A DNA stretch of 64,000 nt. Origin: Alphaproteobacteria bacterium (GTDB taxonomy: Bacteria; Pseudomonadota; Alphaproteobacteria; CALKHQ01). The stretch's first letter is position 1, and the number at the start of each line of letters is the position of its first letter. A program made the translations under genes and the position numbers. Positions 41,793-50,529 of the stretch are shown here, in pieces. Location: contig JAWKYB010000004.1 of assembly GCA_041396705.1 (NCBI GenBank), forward strand, positions 248,001-312,000, given 5' to 3'. The notes beneath the pieces were generated by a model. The model was not told the origin of the DNA. It saw nothing but the letters and a program-made list of their open reading frames with translations, and searched no databases.

Positions 41793-43193
41793 ATGCCCCC
41801 CCAGAGCCACCGATTCGATCCCACCGTCCTGCGCGAATACGACATCCGCGGCACCGTCGGCCGCGACCTGGCCGAGGCCGACGCCTATGCGATCGGCCGC
41901 GGCTTCGCCACCATCGTGGCCCGGCGCGGCGGCAACGCATCGCCCGCCATCGCTGTCGGCTACGACGGCCGCCAGAGTTCGCCCGGATTCGAGGCCGCGG
42001 TGGTCCGCGGCATCGCCGACGCCGGCGGACGGGCGGTCCGGGTCGGGCTCGGCCCGACGCCGATGCTGTATTTCGCGGTCCGATCGCTGGACCTGGCGGG
42101 CGGCATCATGGTTACCGGGTCGCACAACCCGCCGGACATGAACGGCTTCAAGATGATGATCGGCAAGGCCTCGTTCTTCGGCGCCGACATCCAGGAGCTG
42201 GGCCGCATCGCCGGCGATGGCGACTGGACGGCGGGCGCCGGGTCGGACGAACGGCGCGACGTCAGCGACGCCTATGTCGACGCGCTGGTCGCCGGCTACG
42301 GCGACGGCCGCGGCCTGACCGTGGCCTGGGATGCCGGCAACGGCTCGGCCGGCGCGATCATGCAGCGGCTGGCGGCGCGGCTGCCCGGCACCCACATCCT
42401 GCTGAACGAGGCGATCGACGGCACCTTCCCCAATCACCATCCGGACCCGACCGTGGCCGAGAACCTGGTCCAGCTGCAGGCCGCGGTGCGCGACAACGGC
42501 TGCGACCTCGGCGTCGCCTTCGACGGCGACGGCGACCGGCTCGGCGCGGTCGACGGCCGCGGCCGGATCATCTGGGGCGACCAGCTGCTGTCGATCTATG
42601 CCGAGGAGGTGCTGGCGACCCGGCCGGGCGCGACCGTGATCGCCGACGTCAAGGCCAGCCAGATGCTGTTCGACCGCATCGCCGAACTGGGCGGCAAGCC
42701 GCTGATGTGGATGACCGGCCATTCCCTGCTGAAGGCCAAGATGGCGGAGACGCAGGCGCCGCTGGCCGGCGAGATGAGCGGCCATCTGTTCTTCGCCGAC
42801 CGCTACTACGGGTTCGACGACGGGCTCTATGCCGCGGTCCGGCTGATCGGGCTGGTGGCGGCGCGCGACGAGAGTCTGGCCGACATCCGCGACCGCATGC
42901 CGGAACTGGTCAACACCCCGGAGGTGCGGATCGACTGCCCGGAACAGCGCAAGTTCGCGGTGATCGACGAGGTCAAGCAGCGCCTGCTGGCAGCCCCGGA
43001 CGCCGGCGAGGTCGACACCATCGACGGCGTGCGCGTGAACACAGCCGACGGCTGGTGGCTGCTGCGCGCGTCGAACACCCAGCCGGTGCTGGTGGCGCGG
43101 GCTGAATCCGGCAGCGAGGCGGGGCTTTCGCGGCTGAAGGCGGCGATCAGCCGGCAGCTGGGCAGCAGCGGGATCGCGTCGCCCTTCGCCTGA
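41793..43193 (+). CDS. Phosphomannomutase / phosphoglucomutase
   Basis: Interconverts hexose 6- and 1-phosphates for nucleotide-sugar synthesis; 466 residues in four domains. The phosphoserine loop is VTGSHNPPDMNGFK, the Mg2+ loop is FDGDGDRLG, the sugar-specificity loop is GEMSGHLFF, and the phosphate-binding end is RASNTQPVLVARAES. AlgC/ManB-type proteins of this length usually accept both mannose and glucose phosphates. Placed directly after galU, it probably supports exopolysaccharide or LPS precursor supply. Confidence 0.92.
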   Translation: MPPQSHRFDPTVLREYDIRGTVGRDLAEADAYAIGRGFATIVARRGGNASPAIAVGYDGRQSSPGFEAAVVRGIADAGGRAVRVGLGPTPMLYFAVRSLDLAGGIMVTGSHNPPDMNGFKMMIGKASFFGADIQELGRIAGDGDWTAGAGSDERRDVSDAYVDALVAGYGDGRGLTVAWDAGNGSAGAIMQRLAARLPGTHILLNEAIDGTFPNHHPDPTVAENLVQLQAAVRDNGCDLGVAFDGDGDRLGAVDGRGRIIWGDQLLSIYAEEVLATRPGATVIADVKASQMLFDRIAELGGKPLMWMTGHSLLKAKMAETQAPLAGEMSGHLFFADRYYGFDDGLYAAVRLIGLVAARDESLADIRDRMPELVNTPEVRIDCPEQRKFAVIDEVKQRLLAAPDAGEVDTIDGVRVNTADGWWLLRASNTQPVLVARAESGSEAGLSRLKAAISRQLGSSGIASPFA

Positions 43194-43205
43194 GCGCGGG
43201 CGCGG

Positions 43206-44720
43206 TCAGGAGCAGGTGGCCGGCGGGCGGTCCGGGTTGGGCGCCAGCGCCAGGCAGTCGATGCCCTGCACCGCGAGCGCGATGCAGGCATCCTCCGCCG
43301 CGGTGCCGTCGTTGAGGCCGACCAGCAGGGCGCGGAACAGCACGCCGTTGCCGGAGGGCGAATCGATCACCGCAACCGTGGTTCCGCGCAGCGCCTGCGG
43401 TCCGCGCTGGCGTGCGCTGTCGGCCGCGCTGCGCGCCATGTCGGCAACCGCATAGGCCCCGACCTGGATCGCCCAGCCGGCGCCGCAGCTCGAGCCGGCG
43501 CTGTCCGTGTCGGTCTTCGCCGGATCCAGAGCGGCCAGGATGATCGGCAGCGGCACGCTGGTGGCCGGCACGTCGGCGCGCGATTGCGCCCCGTCGCCGC
43601 GGCGCGGATTGGGCTGCGGCGTGTCGAGGCCGGCATAGGTCAGCAACTGGGCGTAGCGCACGATCGGCTCGCCCTCGGGCGACGGGACGACCGGGATCAG
43701 GGCGTCGTCCGCCGGGCCGGCGGCGGGTTCGGGAAAGGCCGTGTCGATCTGGGCGATCAGGCCGCCGATGTCGCCTGCGCCGGAGCGGGCCGAGGGCGGG
43801 AAGGGCGGCCGGGCCGGCTCCGGCTGCAGGTGGGCGAATCCGAAGTCCAGCAGTTCGACCATGCGGGCGTTGCGCGCGTCGCCGCTGGTGCCGCCGAAGA
43901 TGACGCCGTAGACGCGGTTGCCGTTGCGCTCCGCGCTCGCCACCAGATTGAAGCCGGAGGCGTTGATGTAGCCGGTCTTCAGTCCGTCGAGTCCGGGATA
44001 GTCGTTCAGCAGCTTGTTGTGGTTCTGGTGGGTGACGCCCTGGTAGGTGAACGACCGGGTTGCGAACAGGCCATAATACTGCGGAAAATGTGCGCGGATG
44101 CGGATCGCCAGGTTGACCATGTCGCGCGCCGTGGTGACCTGGCGCGAATCCGGCAGGCCGGACGCGTTGACGAACACCGAGCTCGGCATGTCGAGCGACT
44201 GCTGGGCCAGCGCGGTGGCACGGCGGCCGAATTCCGATTCGCTGCCGGCGACGGCTTCCGCCAGCGCGACCGCGATATCGTTCGCCGACTTGGTGATCAG
44301 GGCCAGCACGGCGTCGCGCACCTGGATCGTCGAGCCGGCGGCCAGCCCGAGCTTCGACGGCGGCATCGAGGCGGCATGCGCCGACACCGGGATGCTCTGG
44401 TCCATCGACAGCCGACCCGACTCGATGGCGTCGAACACCATGTACAGCGTCATGATCTTGGTCAGCGAGGCCGGGTGCACGATCGAATCGCTGTTGGTCG
44501 CGTGCAGGATGTTGCCGGTCTGCGCGTCCAGAACCAGGTCGGCATAGCGCGGTGCGGCGGCGGCCGGCAGGGTCAATGCGAGCGGCAGCAGCAGTGCCGC
44601 CAGCGCGGCGATTGGCCGCCCCGGGCGCATCGTGCGCCGGTGCCGGGCCGAACCGGCGGATTGCCGCGGCCGAACCGGCGTCGATCCTGCGCCGACCCTG
44701 ATCGGATGTGCCTCAGACAT
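43206..44720 (-). CDS. D-alanyl-D-alanine carboxypeptidase with SPOR domain
   Basis: Low-molecular-weight penicillin-binding protein of the PBP5 type, 504 residues, trimming peptidoglycan side chains in the periplasm. The catalytic motifs are SLTK (HPASLTKIM), SAND and KTG (DGLKTGYIN). A signal peptide (AALAALLLPLALTLPAAAAP) follows a 30-residue N-terminal extension. The C-terminus (about 425-504, WAIQVGAYAVADMARSAADS to VGLNDGTAAEDAC) is a SPOR domain that should bind denuded glycan at the septum. A start at 44630 would remove the extension; I keep 44720 because a promoter-like pair ends just upstream of it. Confidence 0.85.
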   Translation of the reverse strand: MSEAHPIRVGAGSTPVRPRQSAGSARHRRTMRPGRPIAALAALLLPLALTLPAAAAPRYADLVLDAQTGNILHATNSDSIVHPASLTKIMTLYMVFDAIESGRLSMDQSIPVSAHAASMPPSKLGLAAGSTIQVRDAVLALITKSANDIAVALAEAVAGSESEFGRRATALAQQSLDMPSSVFVNASGLPDSRQVTTARDMVNLAIRIRAHFPQYYGLFATRSFTYQGVTHQNHNKLLNDYPGLDGLKTGYINASGFNLVASAERNGNRVYGVIFGGTSGDARNARMVELLDFGFAHLQPEPARPPFPPSARSGAGDIGGLIAQIDTAFPEPAAGPADDALIPVVPSPEGEPIVRYAQLLTYAGLDTPQPNPRRGDGAQSRADVPATSVPLPIILAALDPAKTDTDSAGSSCGAGWAIQVGAYAVADMARSAADSARQRGPQALRGTTVAVIDSPSGNGVLFRALLVGLNDGTAAEDACIALAVQGIDCLALAPNPDRPPATCS

Positions 44721-44727
44721 GACTCCG

Positions 44728-44756
44728 AGTTAGCACCGCAATTGATTAAGATTCAA
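44728..44756 (-). promoter_or_regulatory. Promoter for the D,D-carboxypeptidase gene
   Basis: On the minus strand TTGAAT (44751-44756) and CTAACT (44728-44733) are 17 bp apart within an AT-rich patch. Transcription would begin within a few bases of the ATG at 44720, giving a leaderless or nearly leaderless mRNA. Confidence 0.35.
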
Positions 44757-44839
44757 TAATTTTTCGCGCGCCGGAGCAGTCGCGAATCGCATCGGGGTGC
44801 CGCCACAATCGCGCCACAATGATGTAATGTCGATGCGGA

Positions 44840-44867
44840 TTGCATGGTGGACCCGGTTGGGTATATT
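44840..44867 (+). promoter_or_regulatory. Promoter for the peptidoglycan-binding lipoprotein gene
   Basis: TTGCAT (44840-44845) and TATATT (44862-44867) are 16 bp apart. The expected start of transcription is at about 44874, one base before the ATG at 44875, which suggests a leaderless mRNA. Confidence 0.45.
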
Positions 44868-44874
44868 GCGGACC

Positions 44875-45930
44875 ATGGTGAAAAAATCACTGCCGCTTAT
44901 TGCGGCCATCGCGCTGTCTGCTTGCGTGGGCGGGGGCAGCCGAACGGAGTCCGAGGCGCCGGCGCCGGTTATCGAAGCGCCTGCGCCGGAGCGCTACACC
45001 CTGATCGGCGGACCGGTCGGCGATGCGCTCGTGGAGGGCCGCGAGCCCCTGCGCGAGGCCCAGTCGATGCTGGCCACGCTCGGCTTCGATCCGGGCCCGG
45101 CCGACGGCCTGATGGGGCCGCGCACGCGTTCCGCGCTGGAGCAGTTCCAGACTCAGCAGGGCGTCCCGGTCAGCGGCACGCTGACGGTGGACACCCAGGG
45201 CGCGCTTCAGTTCGAGAAGTCGGCGCGCGACGATGCGGCGCAGGCAGCCAACAGCACGACCGCGGCGGCGCCCGCGCCGGCCGCTTCGGTTCGCCCGGCG
45301 TCGGCCGGCGCGCCGTCCAGCGTCGCGGCGTCGACCACCGGCTCCGGCACGTGGACGGCCTTCCTGTCCGGTGAAGACATCCGGGCCCACTGCACGGCTT
45401 CGTCGCCGGACGAATACCGCTTCGTCTACAACGCCGAGTACACCGAGCACGTGCGCCTCTACGAGTTGACCGACACAAGCGACGGCTCGGCGGTGCTCAA
45501 CATCATCGTGCGCGGCCCGACCCGGATCGCCGGCGATCCGGCACGGCTGATGGGCCGCATCAGCGGCAAGCGGTCGATCAACGGGCTGGCGCCGTTCGAG
45601 CGCAACTCGCTGATCGAGACGCTGATGTCCAGCGGCTTCACCTCGTCGCCGCTGCCGTCCGGCACCGTGTTGCCGTCGGACGGCCATTTCTGGGTGGTCA
45701 GCGCCTGCCGCCGCGGCACGTTCACGGTCAACGCCTGGACCTATCCGTCGGACCGGTGGGACCGCATCACATTCCCAGGCATGCTGGGCCAGCTCGATTT
45801 CACCAACGTGATGTTCAATCCGCTGTCGCAGTTGACCGAGGCCCAGCGCGCGGCTGCGCGCAGCGGCGACGGCCCGCTGCAGGCCTTCGACATCCGCGTC
45901 GGTGCCGACGGCAAGTTCCAGATCAACTGA
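44875..45930 (+). CDS. Lipoprotein with peptidoglycan-binding domain
   Basis: A 351-residue lipoprotein. Lipid signal MVKKSLPLIAAIALSAC places the Cys at residue 17. A PG_binding_1 domain follows (about 60-115: LREAQSMLATLGFDPGPADG and GPRTRSALEQFQTQQGVPVSG), then an Ala/Pro/Ser linker and a C-terminal domain of unknown function starting near TAFLSGEDIRAHCTASS. It probably anchors in the outer membrane and contacts the cell wall. No RBS is seen, in keeping with the promoter that ends at the start codon. A perfect terminator follows. Confidence 0.8.
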   Translation: MVKKSLPLIAAIALSACVGGGSRTESEAPAPVIEAPAPERYTLIGGPVGDALVEGREPLREAQSMLATLGFDPGPADGLMGPRTRSALEQFQTQQGVPVSGTLTVDTQGALQFEKSARDDAAQAANSTTAAAPAPAASVRPASAGAPSSVAASTTGSGTWTAFLSGEDIRAHCTASSPDEYRFVYNAEYTEHVRLYELTDTSDGSAVLNIIVRGPTRIAGDPARLMGRISGKRSINGLAPFERNSLIETLMSSGFTSSPLPSGTVLPSDGHFWVVSACRRGTFTVNAWTYPSDRWDRITFPGMLGQLDFTNVMFNPLSQLTEAQRAAARSGDGPLQAFDIRVGADGKFQIN

Positions 45931-45962
45931 GCCGCGCGCCGCTCGGGCGGATCGGCACGGTC

Positions 45963-45991
45963 AGGCGCGCCTTCGGGCGCGCCTTTCGTTT
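45963..45991 (+). terminator. Rho-independent terminator
   Basis: A 9-bp stem (AGGCGCGCC, 45963-45971, with GGCGCGCCT, 45976-45984) is closed by a TTCG tetraloop and followed by TTTCGTTT. It ends the lipoprotein transcript. Confidence 0.85.
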
Positions 45992-46052
45992 GTGGCGTTG
46001 GCGGAACTGCAGACGGCGGGGCAGGGCGCCGATGCGCCGCCGCGGGCGGACG

Positions 46053-46490
46053 CTATTTGTTGAAGCGGCCGAGGTTGCCGAGGAACTGCTGGATGAAGGT
46101 CACGCGGTTGCCGCGGGTCGGCGTTTCCCGGTCGACCGGATCGATGTCCTGTGCGATTTCCGCGCCGTAAGTCTCGATCGCCGCGACATAGCCGGCCGGG
46201 TCGAACTGGACCTCGATGATGTTGCGGTCGACCAGTTCGGGCCGCATGAAGGCCCAGGTCTCGGTCTCGGACCCGATATAGTACCAGGTGTTCTCGTCGA
46301 ACGTGCTGCGCACCGTCGGCGTGCCCATGATGGTCAGCACGTCCTGCTCGGTGCTGGTGCCGATCTGGATCTGCTGCACGTCGCGCTGCTCGGCCCGATA
46401 GCCGCGCCGGTCGACGACCCCTTCGCATGCCGAAGCGAGCGCGCACGCGCCCAGCGCGGTCAAGACCATCGCCGTTTTGCCGAACTGCAT
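46053..46490 (-). CDS. bamE: Outer membrane assembly lipoprotein BamE (SmpA/OmlA family)
   Basis: A 145-residue lipoprotein subunit of the BAM complex, which inserts beta-barrel proteins into the outer membrane. The signal ends in lipobox LASAC (Cys at about residue 22). The SmpA/OmlA core is IQIGTSTEQDVLTIMGTPT, then TWYYIGSETETWAF and IIEVQFDPAGYVAAIETY. AGGGGG lies just before the ATG. It is divergent from the cytochrome c chaperone gene, a conserved alphaproteobacterial arrangement as I recall it. Confidence 0.88.
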   Translation of the reverse strand: MQFGKTAMVLTALGACALASACEGVVDRRGYRAEQRDVQQIQIGTSTEQDVLTIMGTPTVRSTFDENTWYYIGSETETWAFMRPELVDRNIIEVQFDPAGYVAAIETYGAEIAQDIDPVDRETPTRGNRVTFIQQFLGNLGRFNK

Positions 46491-46710
46491 GGTGCCCCCT
46501 GTCGCTTGCCGGCCCGTCGGCGTCGCGGCCCATCCGACCGCACAGCCGACCACCCGGGCCGCGGCGCGCCAGAATGTCGGTTGCGCGCCCCGGGATGTCA
46601 ACCTATGTAGCGCTGGCCGCGCCGCGCCGCATGGTGCCGCGCGGACCGAGCGTCGACCGGCCAGAACGTCGTGTCCGCTCGGCGGGACTCGGCAGCTTCG
46701 CGTGGCAGAG

Positions 46711-47286
46711 ATGGCCATTGTTCGCAACATACTGGCCCTTTGGTCAAGGCAGGACCGGCGCGCCAAGCGGGCCTACGATCATTGCGTGGCGGTCGCGCGC
46801 GCGCCGGCGCACTACGGGCCGGACCGGGTTGCCGACGATGTCGACGGGCGCTTCGACATGCTGGTGCTGCACCTGTTCTTCATGATCCGACGGGCGCGCG
46901 TCGCCGGCGCCGCCGGCGCCGGGCTGGTGCAGGCTCTGCTGGACTGCTTCGTGCGCGACATGGACAACAACCTGCGCGAGATGGGGGCCGGCGACATCGG
47001 CGTCGCCAAACGGGTGAAGTACATGGTCCATGCGCTGAACGGCCAGCTGCACAGCTACCTGACCGCGGCGGACGAGGGGCCCGCAGCGCTGCGCGCGGTG
47101 CTGGCCCGCACGATGTTCGCGGACCAGCCGGCGGCCGACGCCGCGGCCGGGCGCCTGGCCGCCTATGCCGGCCGGCAGATGGATGCGCTCGGTGCCGCCA
47201 CCGACGTCGATCTCGCGGCAGGCAGGGCCCGCATGCACGAGGCCGACGACGCCTATCGCGCCGCCGCCGGGGAGCGGCCGGCGTGA
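46711..47286 (+). CDS. Ubiquinol-cytochrome c chaperone family protein
   Basis: A 191-residue helical protein of the CBP3 family, which in mitochondria helps assemble cytochrome b of the bc1 complex. The core reads YDHCVAVARAPAHYGPDRVA and DDVDGRFDMLVLHLFFMIRR, followed by FVRDMDNNLREMGAGDIGVA and KRVKYMVHALNGQLHSY. The bacterial role is probably similar but little tested. Start at the ATG 46711; a GTG nine bases earlier is possible. It overlaps the DUF177 gene at GTGA. Confidence 0.85.
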   Translation: MAIVRNILALWSRQDRRAKRAYDHCVAVARAPAHYGPDRVADDVDGRFDMLVLHLFFMIRRARVAGAAGAGLVQALLDCFVRDMDNNLREMGAGDIGVAKRVKYMVHALNGQLHSYLTAADEGPAALRAVLARTMFADQPAADAAAGRLAAYAGRQMDALGAATDVDLAAGRARMHEADDAYRAAAGERPA

Positions 47287-47828
47287 CCGCGCCGTCGCCG
47301 CAGAGCGAATGGCCGCTGCGGATCGCCGCCGACCGTGTCGCCGAACGACCGCTCGAGCTGGAGGTCGAGGCCGAGCCCGCCGTGCGCGCCGCGCTGGCCA
47401 CACGGTTCGACATTCCGTCGGTCGACGCACTGCACGCCCATGTGCGGCTGAGCCGGCGGCGGGACGGCGACATCGAGGTCTTCGCCACGCTGGCCGCCCG
47501 CGTGGTGCAGCTGTGCGTCGTCACGCTGGAACCGGTCGCGGAGACGGTGGATTGCGCCGTCGAGGGCCGCTTCACCGGCCAGCCGCTCGAGCCGGCGGAG
47601 TCCGAGGTGCTGGTCGATCCCGACGACGACAGCGACACGCCCGAGCCGATCGTCGATGGCCAGATCGAGCTGGGCGAATGGCTGGCCCAGCAGCTGTCGC
47701 TTGCGATGAACCCCTATCCGCGCGCGCCGGGGGCGGCGCTCGACGCGGAGGCGGCCGGCGAGGGGGGGGCGGCGGCAGACGGTCCGTTCGCCAAGCTGGC
47801 GCAACTGCGCCGCCGCGAACCGGACTGA
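47283..47828 (+). CDS. DUF177 / YceD family protein
   Basis: A 181-residue protein of the family linked to 23S rRNA accumulation and usually found beside plsX. The conserved core is CVVTLEPVAETVDCAVEGRF and the C-terminal DGQIELGEWLAQQLSLAMNP. The GTG start overlaps the chaperone gene's stop. In many bacteria rpmF follows; here the 255-bp gap before plsX holds no L32 gene. The C-terminal region has a run of eight G bases that keeps frame. Confidence 0.85.
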   Translation: MTAPSPQSEWPLRIAADRVAERPLELEVEAEPAVRAALATRFDIPSVDALHAHVRLSRRRDGDIEVFATLAARVVQLCVVTLEPVAETVDCAVEGRFTGQPLEPAESEVLVDPDDDSDTPEPIVDGQIELGEWLAQQLSLAMNPYPRAPGAALDAEAAGEGGAAADGPFAKLAQLRRREPD

Positions 47829-48083
47829 CGCCCGCACCGCCGCTTGCCTTGTCGCGGCCGCCGGACTTGAGACAGCCTGCGTTTTCGTCTAAACCGCTGC
47901 GGTTCTCGTTGGCGAGGCCGCCCTGGTGTCGCGGCGTGGTCGCGGATGCACCGCGGCGGTCGCGCTTTCGTCGCGATTGCTCGCCTAACCTCGGTCTCTT
48001 AGACTATTCCAGGTAGACGCGGCGCGGCATTTCGGCTGGCCCAAGTCGAGCCGACGGACAGGATTTGGCGGACGGAGCCCCGG
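47829..48083. other. Intergenic region upstream of plsX
   Basis: The 255-bp gap was checked for rpmF, a small RNA or a promoter. No ORF resembling ribosomal protein L32 is present, and I see no clear promoter or hairpin with a T-tract. Confidence 0.4.
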
Positions 48084-49136
48084 TTGAGCAAGCAGATCAC
48101 CATTGCCGTCGATGCGATGGGCGGCGATCGGGGCGCACGGATGGTCATTCGCGGCTGCAGCATCGCCCGCAAGCGCTATCCCGACGTCAATTTCATCCTG
48201 TTCGGCGACAAGGAACAGATCGCGCCACTGCTGGAGCGCGCCAAGATCCTCGACAAGTGCGCCACCGTGCGCCACGCGCTCGGCACGGTCGGCAACGACA
48301 CCAAGCCGTCGACCGCGCTGCGCAGCGGCCGCGATTCGAGCATGTGGCAGGCGATCGCGTCGGTGCGTGCGGGCGAGGCGGATGCTGCGGTCTCGGCCGG
48401 CAATACCGGCGCGCTGATGGCGCTGGCGAAGTTCATCCTGCGCACCATGCCGCAGATCAACCGTCCGGCGATGGCCTCGTTCTTTCCGACCCTGCGCGGC
48501 GAGAGCGTGATGCTGGATCTCGGCGCCAACGTGGAGTGCGACGCCGACAACCTGGTCCAGTTCGCCGTGATGGGCGAGCTGTTCGCCCGCACGGTGCTCG
48601 GCCGGGTCGATCCGACCGTCGGTCTGCTCAATATCGGCGCGGAGGAACTGAAGGGGCACGAATCCCTGCGCCAGGCCGCCCAGTTCCTGCGCGAGACCAA
48701 GCTGCCCATCGCGTTCCACGGCTTCATCGAGGGCAACGACATCGCCGAGGGCACCGTCGACGTGATTGTCACCGACGGCTTCACCGGCAATATCGCGCTG
48801 AAGACGGCCGAGGGAACGGCGCGGCTGGTCAGCGCCTTCATCCGCGAGGCGTTCAAGAGCTCGTTCTTCGCGGCCATCGGCTATCTGTTCGCGCGCCATG
48901 CGCTGAAGAAGATGCGTCGCCGGGTCGATCCGCGCAGCTACAACGGCGCGGTGCTGCTGGGCCTGAACGGCATCGTGGTGAAGAGCCATGGCGGCTCCGA
49001 CCCGCTCGGTTTCGCCACGGCAATGGGGGTCGGCATCGAGATGGCAACGCACGGGTTCATCGACAAGATCCGCGCGGAGTTCGCACAGCTCTATGCCGAC
49101 GGCGAAGGCGGTCACCTGCTGGCGGCGGTGTCGTGA
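48084..49136 (+). CDS. plsX: Phosphate acyltransferase PlsX
   Basis: Converts acyl-ACP to acyl-phosphate, the acyl donor for phospholipid synthesis; 350 residues, peripheral membrane. It begins ITIAVDAMGGDRGARMVIRG, with the family blocks VSAGNTGALMALAKF, RPAMASFFPT, DLGANVECDADNLVQFA, VGLLNIGAEELKGHE and FHGFIEGNDI. The TTG at 48084 is the only start that fits the conserved N-terminus. The last codons overlap fabH at GTGA. Confidence 0.95.
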   Translation: MSKQITIAVDAMGGDRGARMVIRGCSIARKRYPDVNFILFGDKEQIAPLLERAKILDKCATVRHALGTVGNDTKPSTALRSGRDSSMWQAIASVRAGEADAAVSAGNTGALMALAKFILRTMPQINRPAMASFFPTLRGESVMLDLGANVECDADNLVQFAVMGELFARTVLGRVDPTVGLLNIGAEELKGHESLRQAAQFLRETKLPIAFHGFIEGNDIAEGTVDVIVTDGFTGNIALKTAEGTARLVSAFIREAFKSSFFAAIGYLFARHALKKMRRRVDPRSYNGAVLLGLNGIVVKSHGGSDPLGFATAMGVGIEMATHGFIDKIRAEFAQLYADGEGGHLLAAVS

Positions 49137-50119
49137 GCGAAGCCGTGCCGATGACGGCGGTGGTGGCCGGCTGCGGCAGCGCCCTGCCTGCGCGCTGCGT
49201 CACCAACGCCGACCTGGCCGGGACGCTGGAGACCAGCGACGAATGGATCCGTGAGCGCACCGGCATCCGCCAGCGCTATATCGCCGCCGACGACGAATGC
49301 ACCTCCGACCTGGCCATCGCCGCCAGCCGGCGGGCGCTCGCCCATGCCGGCATGGAGGCGCGCGAGATCGACCTGATCATCGTCGCCACTACCACGCCCG
49401 ACGACACCTTTCCGTCGACCGCGACCAAGGTGCAGGCCGCTCTCGGCATCGACCACGGCGCCGCCTTCGACGTGCAGGCGGTGTGCTCCGGCTTCATCTA
49501 CGCGTTGTCGGTGGCCAATGCCTTCATCCGCAGCGGGCAGGCTCGAAACGTTTTGGTGATCGGGTCGGAAACCTTCTCGAGGCTGCTCGATTGGAACGAC
49601 AGGGCCACCGCGGTGCTGTTCGGCGACGGTGCCGGGGCGCTGGTGCTGAAGGCGGTGCCGGCCAATGGTGCGGCGCGACCGCGCGGCGTGCTGTCTACTC
49701 ACCTGCACTCGGACGGTCGCCATCGCGACCTTTTGTACGTGGACGGCGGCCCTTCGCGTACACGCTCGGTCGGCCACGTACGGATGGTCGGCAAGGAGGT
49801 GTTCAAGCATGCGGTCAACCGCCTGTCGGAAGCGGTCGACGAAGCGCTGACCGCCAACGGGATGGTGCCTTCCGACGTCGACTGGCTGGTCCCGCATCAG
49901 GCCAACCAGCGAATCATCGACGCCGTACGCAGGAAGCTCGATCTTGCGGCCGACCAGGTGATCGTGACGATCGACCAGCACGCGAACACGTCGGCCGCTT
50001 CGATTCCGCTGGCGCTCGACGTGGCGGTGCGCGACGGCCGGATCAAGCCCGGCGACGTCGTCATGCTCGAGGCCATGGGCGGCGGCTTTACGTGGGGAGC
50101 GGCGCTGCTGCGCTGGTGA
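49133..50119 (+). CDS. fabH: 3-oxoacyl-ACP synthase III
   Basis: Starts fatty acid chains by condensing an acyl-CoA with malonyl-ACP; 328 residues. The catalytic triad is visible: Cys in AFDVQAVCSGF, His in WLVPHQANQRI and Asn in DQHANTSAASIP. ETSDEWIRERTGIRQR is typical of FabH. The GTG start overlaps the plsX stop. A perfect hairpin (50117-50135) covers its stop codon and may end or stabilise the upstream transcript. Confidence 0.95.
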   Translation: MSEAVPMTAVVAGCGSALPARCVTNADLAGTLETSDEWIRERTGIRQRYIAADDECTSDLAIAASRRALAHAGMEAREIDLIIVATTTPDDTFPSTATKVQAALGIDHGAAFDVQAVCSGFIYALSVANAFIRSGQARNVLVIGSETFSRLLDWNDRATAVLFGDGAGALVLKAVPANGAARPRGVLSTHLHSDGRHRDLLYVDGGPSRTRSVGHVRMVGKEVFKHAVNRLSEAVDEALTANGMVPSDVDWLVPHQANQRIIDAVRRKLDLAADQVIVTIDQHANTSAASIPLALDVAVRDGRIKPGDVVMLEAMGGGFTWGAALLRW

Positions 50120-50135
50120 TCCGGCATCCGGATCA
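50117..50135 (+). terminator. Hairpin at the fabH stop codon
   Basis: TGATCCGG and CCGGATCA form a perfect 8-bp stem around CAT, followed by GAAAAATC rather than a T-tract. It may stabilise the plsX-fabH mRNA or give weak termination before the separate ihfA promoter. Confidence 0.35.
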
Positions 50136-50150
50136 GAAAAATCTAACGAA

Positions 50151-50179
50151 TTGACGGCCTTATCCTCTCCCGCTAACAA
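50151..50179 (+). promoter_or_regulatory. Sigma70-type promoter of ihfA
   Basis: TTGACG (50151-50156), a 17-bp spacer and TAACAA (50174-50179) make the best promoter consensus in the window. Transcription should start near 50186, just before the RBS, so the 5' UTR would be under 20 bases. Confidence 0.6.
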
Positions 50180-50202
50180 TTTGCTTTGCAGGAGGGATGG
50201 GC

Positions 50203-50520
50203 ATGGCTGGGCGAACGATTACCCGGGCGGACTTGTGCGAGTCGATCTATCGCGAGGTCGGGCTCTCGCGCAACGAGTCCGCCGATCTGGTCGAGGCGGT
50301 CCTCAACGAAATCACGGAAGCGCTTGCAAGAGAAGAGGTTGTCAAGATTTCCTCATTCGGCAGCTTCCTGGTTCGGCACAAGGGACAGCGCATCGGGCGG
50401 AACCCGAAGACCGGAGAAGAAGTGCCAATATTGCCTCGTAAGGTATTGGTTTTCCGAGCTTCCCACGTCTTGAAGGATCGGGTGAACGCCGGTCCGGCCG
50501 TCGCGGACGGCGGACGCTAG
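50203..50520 (+). CDS. ihfA: Integration host factor subunit alpha
   Basis: DNA-bending nucleoid protein, 105 residues. The HU/IHF fold is plain: TRADLCESIYREVGLSRNES, then VVKISSFGSFLVRHKGQRIG and the DNA-intercalating arm RNPKTGEEVPILPRKVLVFR. I prefer the ATG at 50203, since AGGAGGG at 50190-50196 is then 6 bases away; the ATG at 50197 would touch the RBS. It is followed 9 bases later by the MerR gene, the usual alphaproteobacterial pair. Confidence 0.95.
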   Translation: MAGRTITRADLCESIYREVGLSRNESADLVEAVLNEITEALAREEVVKISSFGSFLVRHKGQRIGRNPKTGEEVPILPRKVLVFRASHVLKDRVNAGPAVADGGR

Positions 50521-50529
50521 GCCGGTTCG

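Noticed and set aside
47829..48083. rpmF between DUF177 and plsX
   Set aside because: No ORF with the L32 start or its zinc cysteines is present in any frame.
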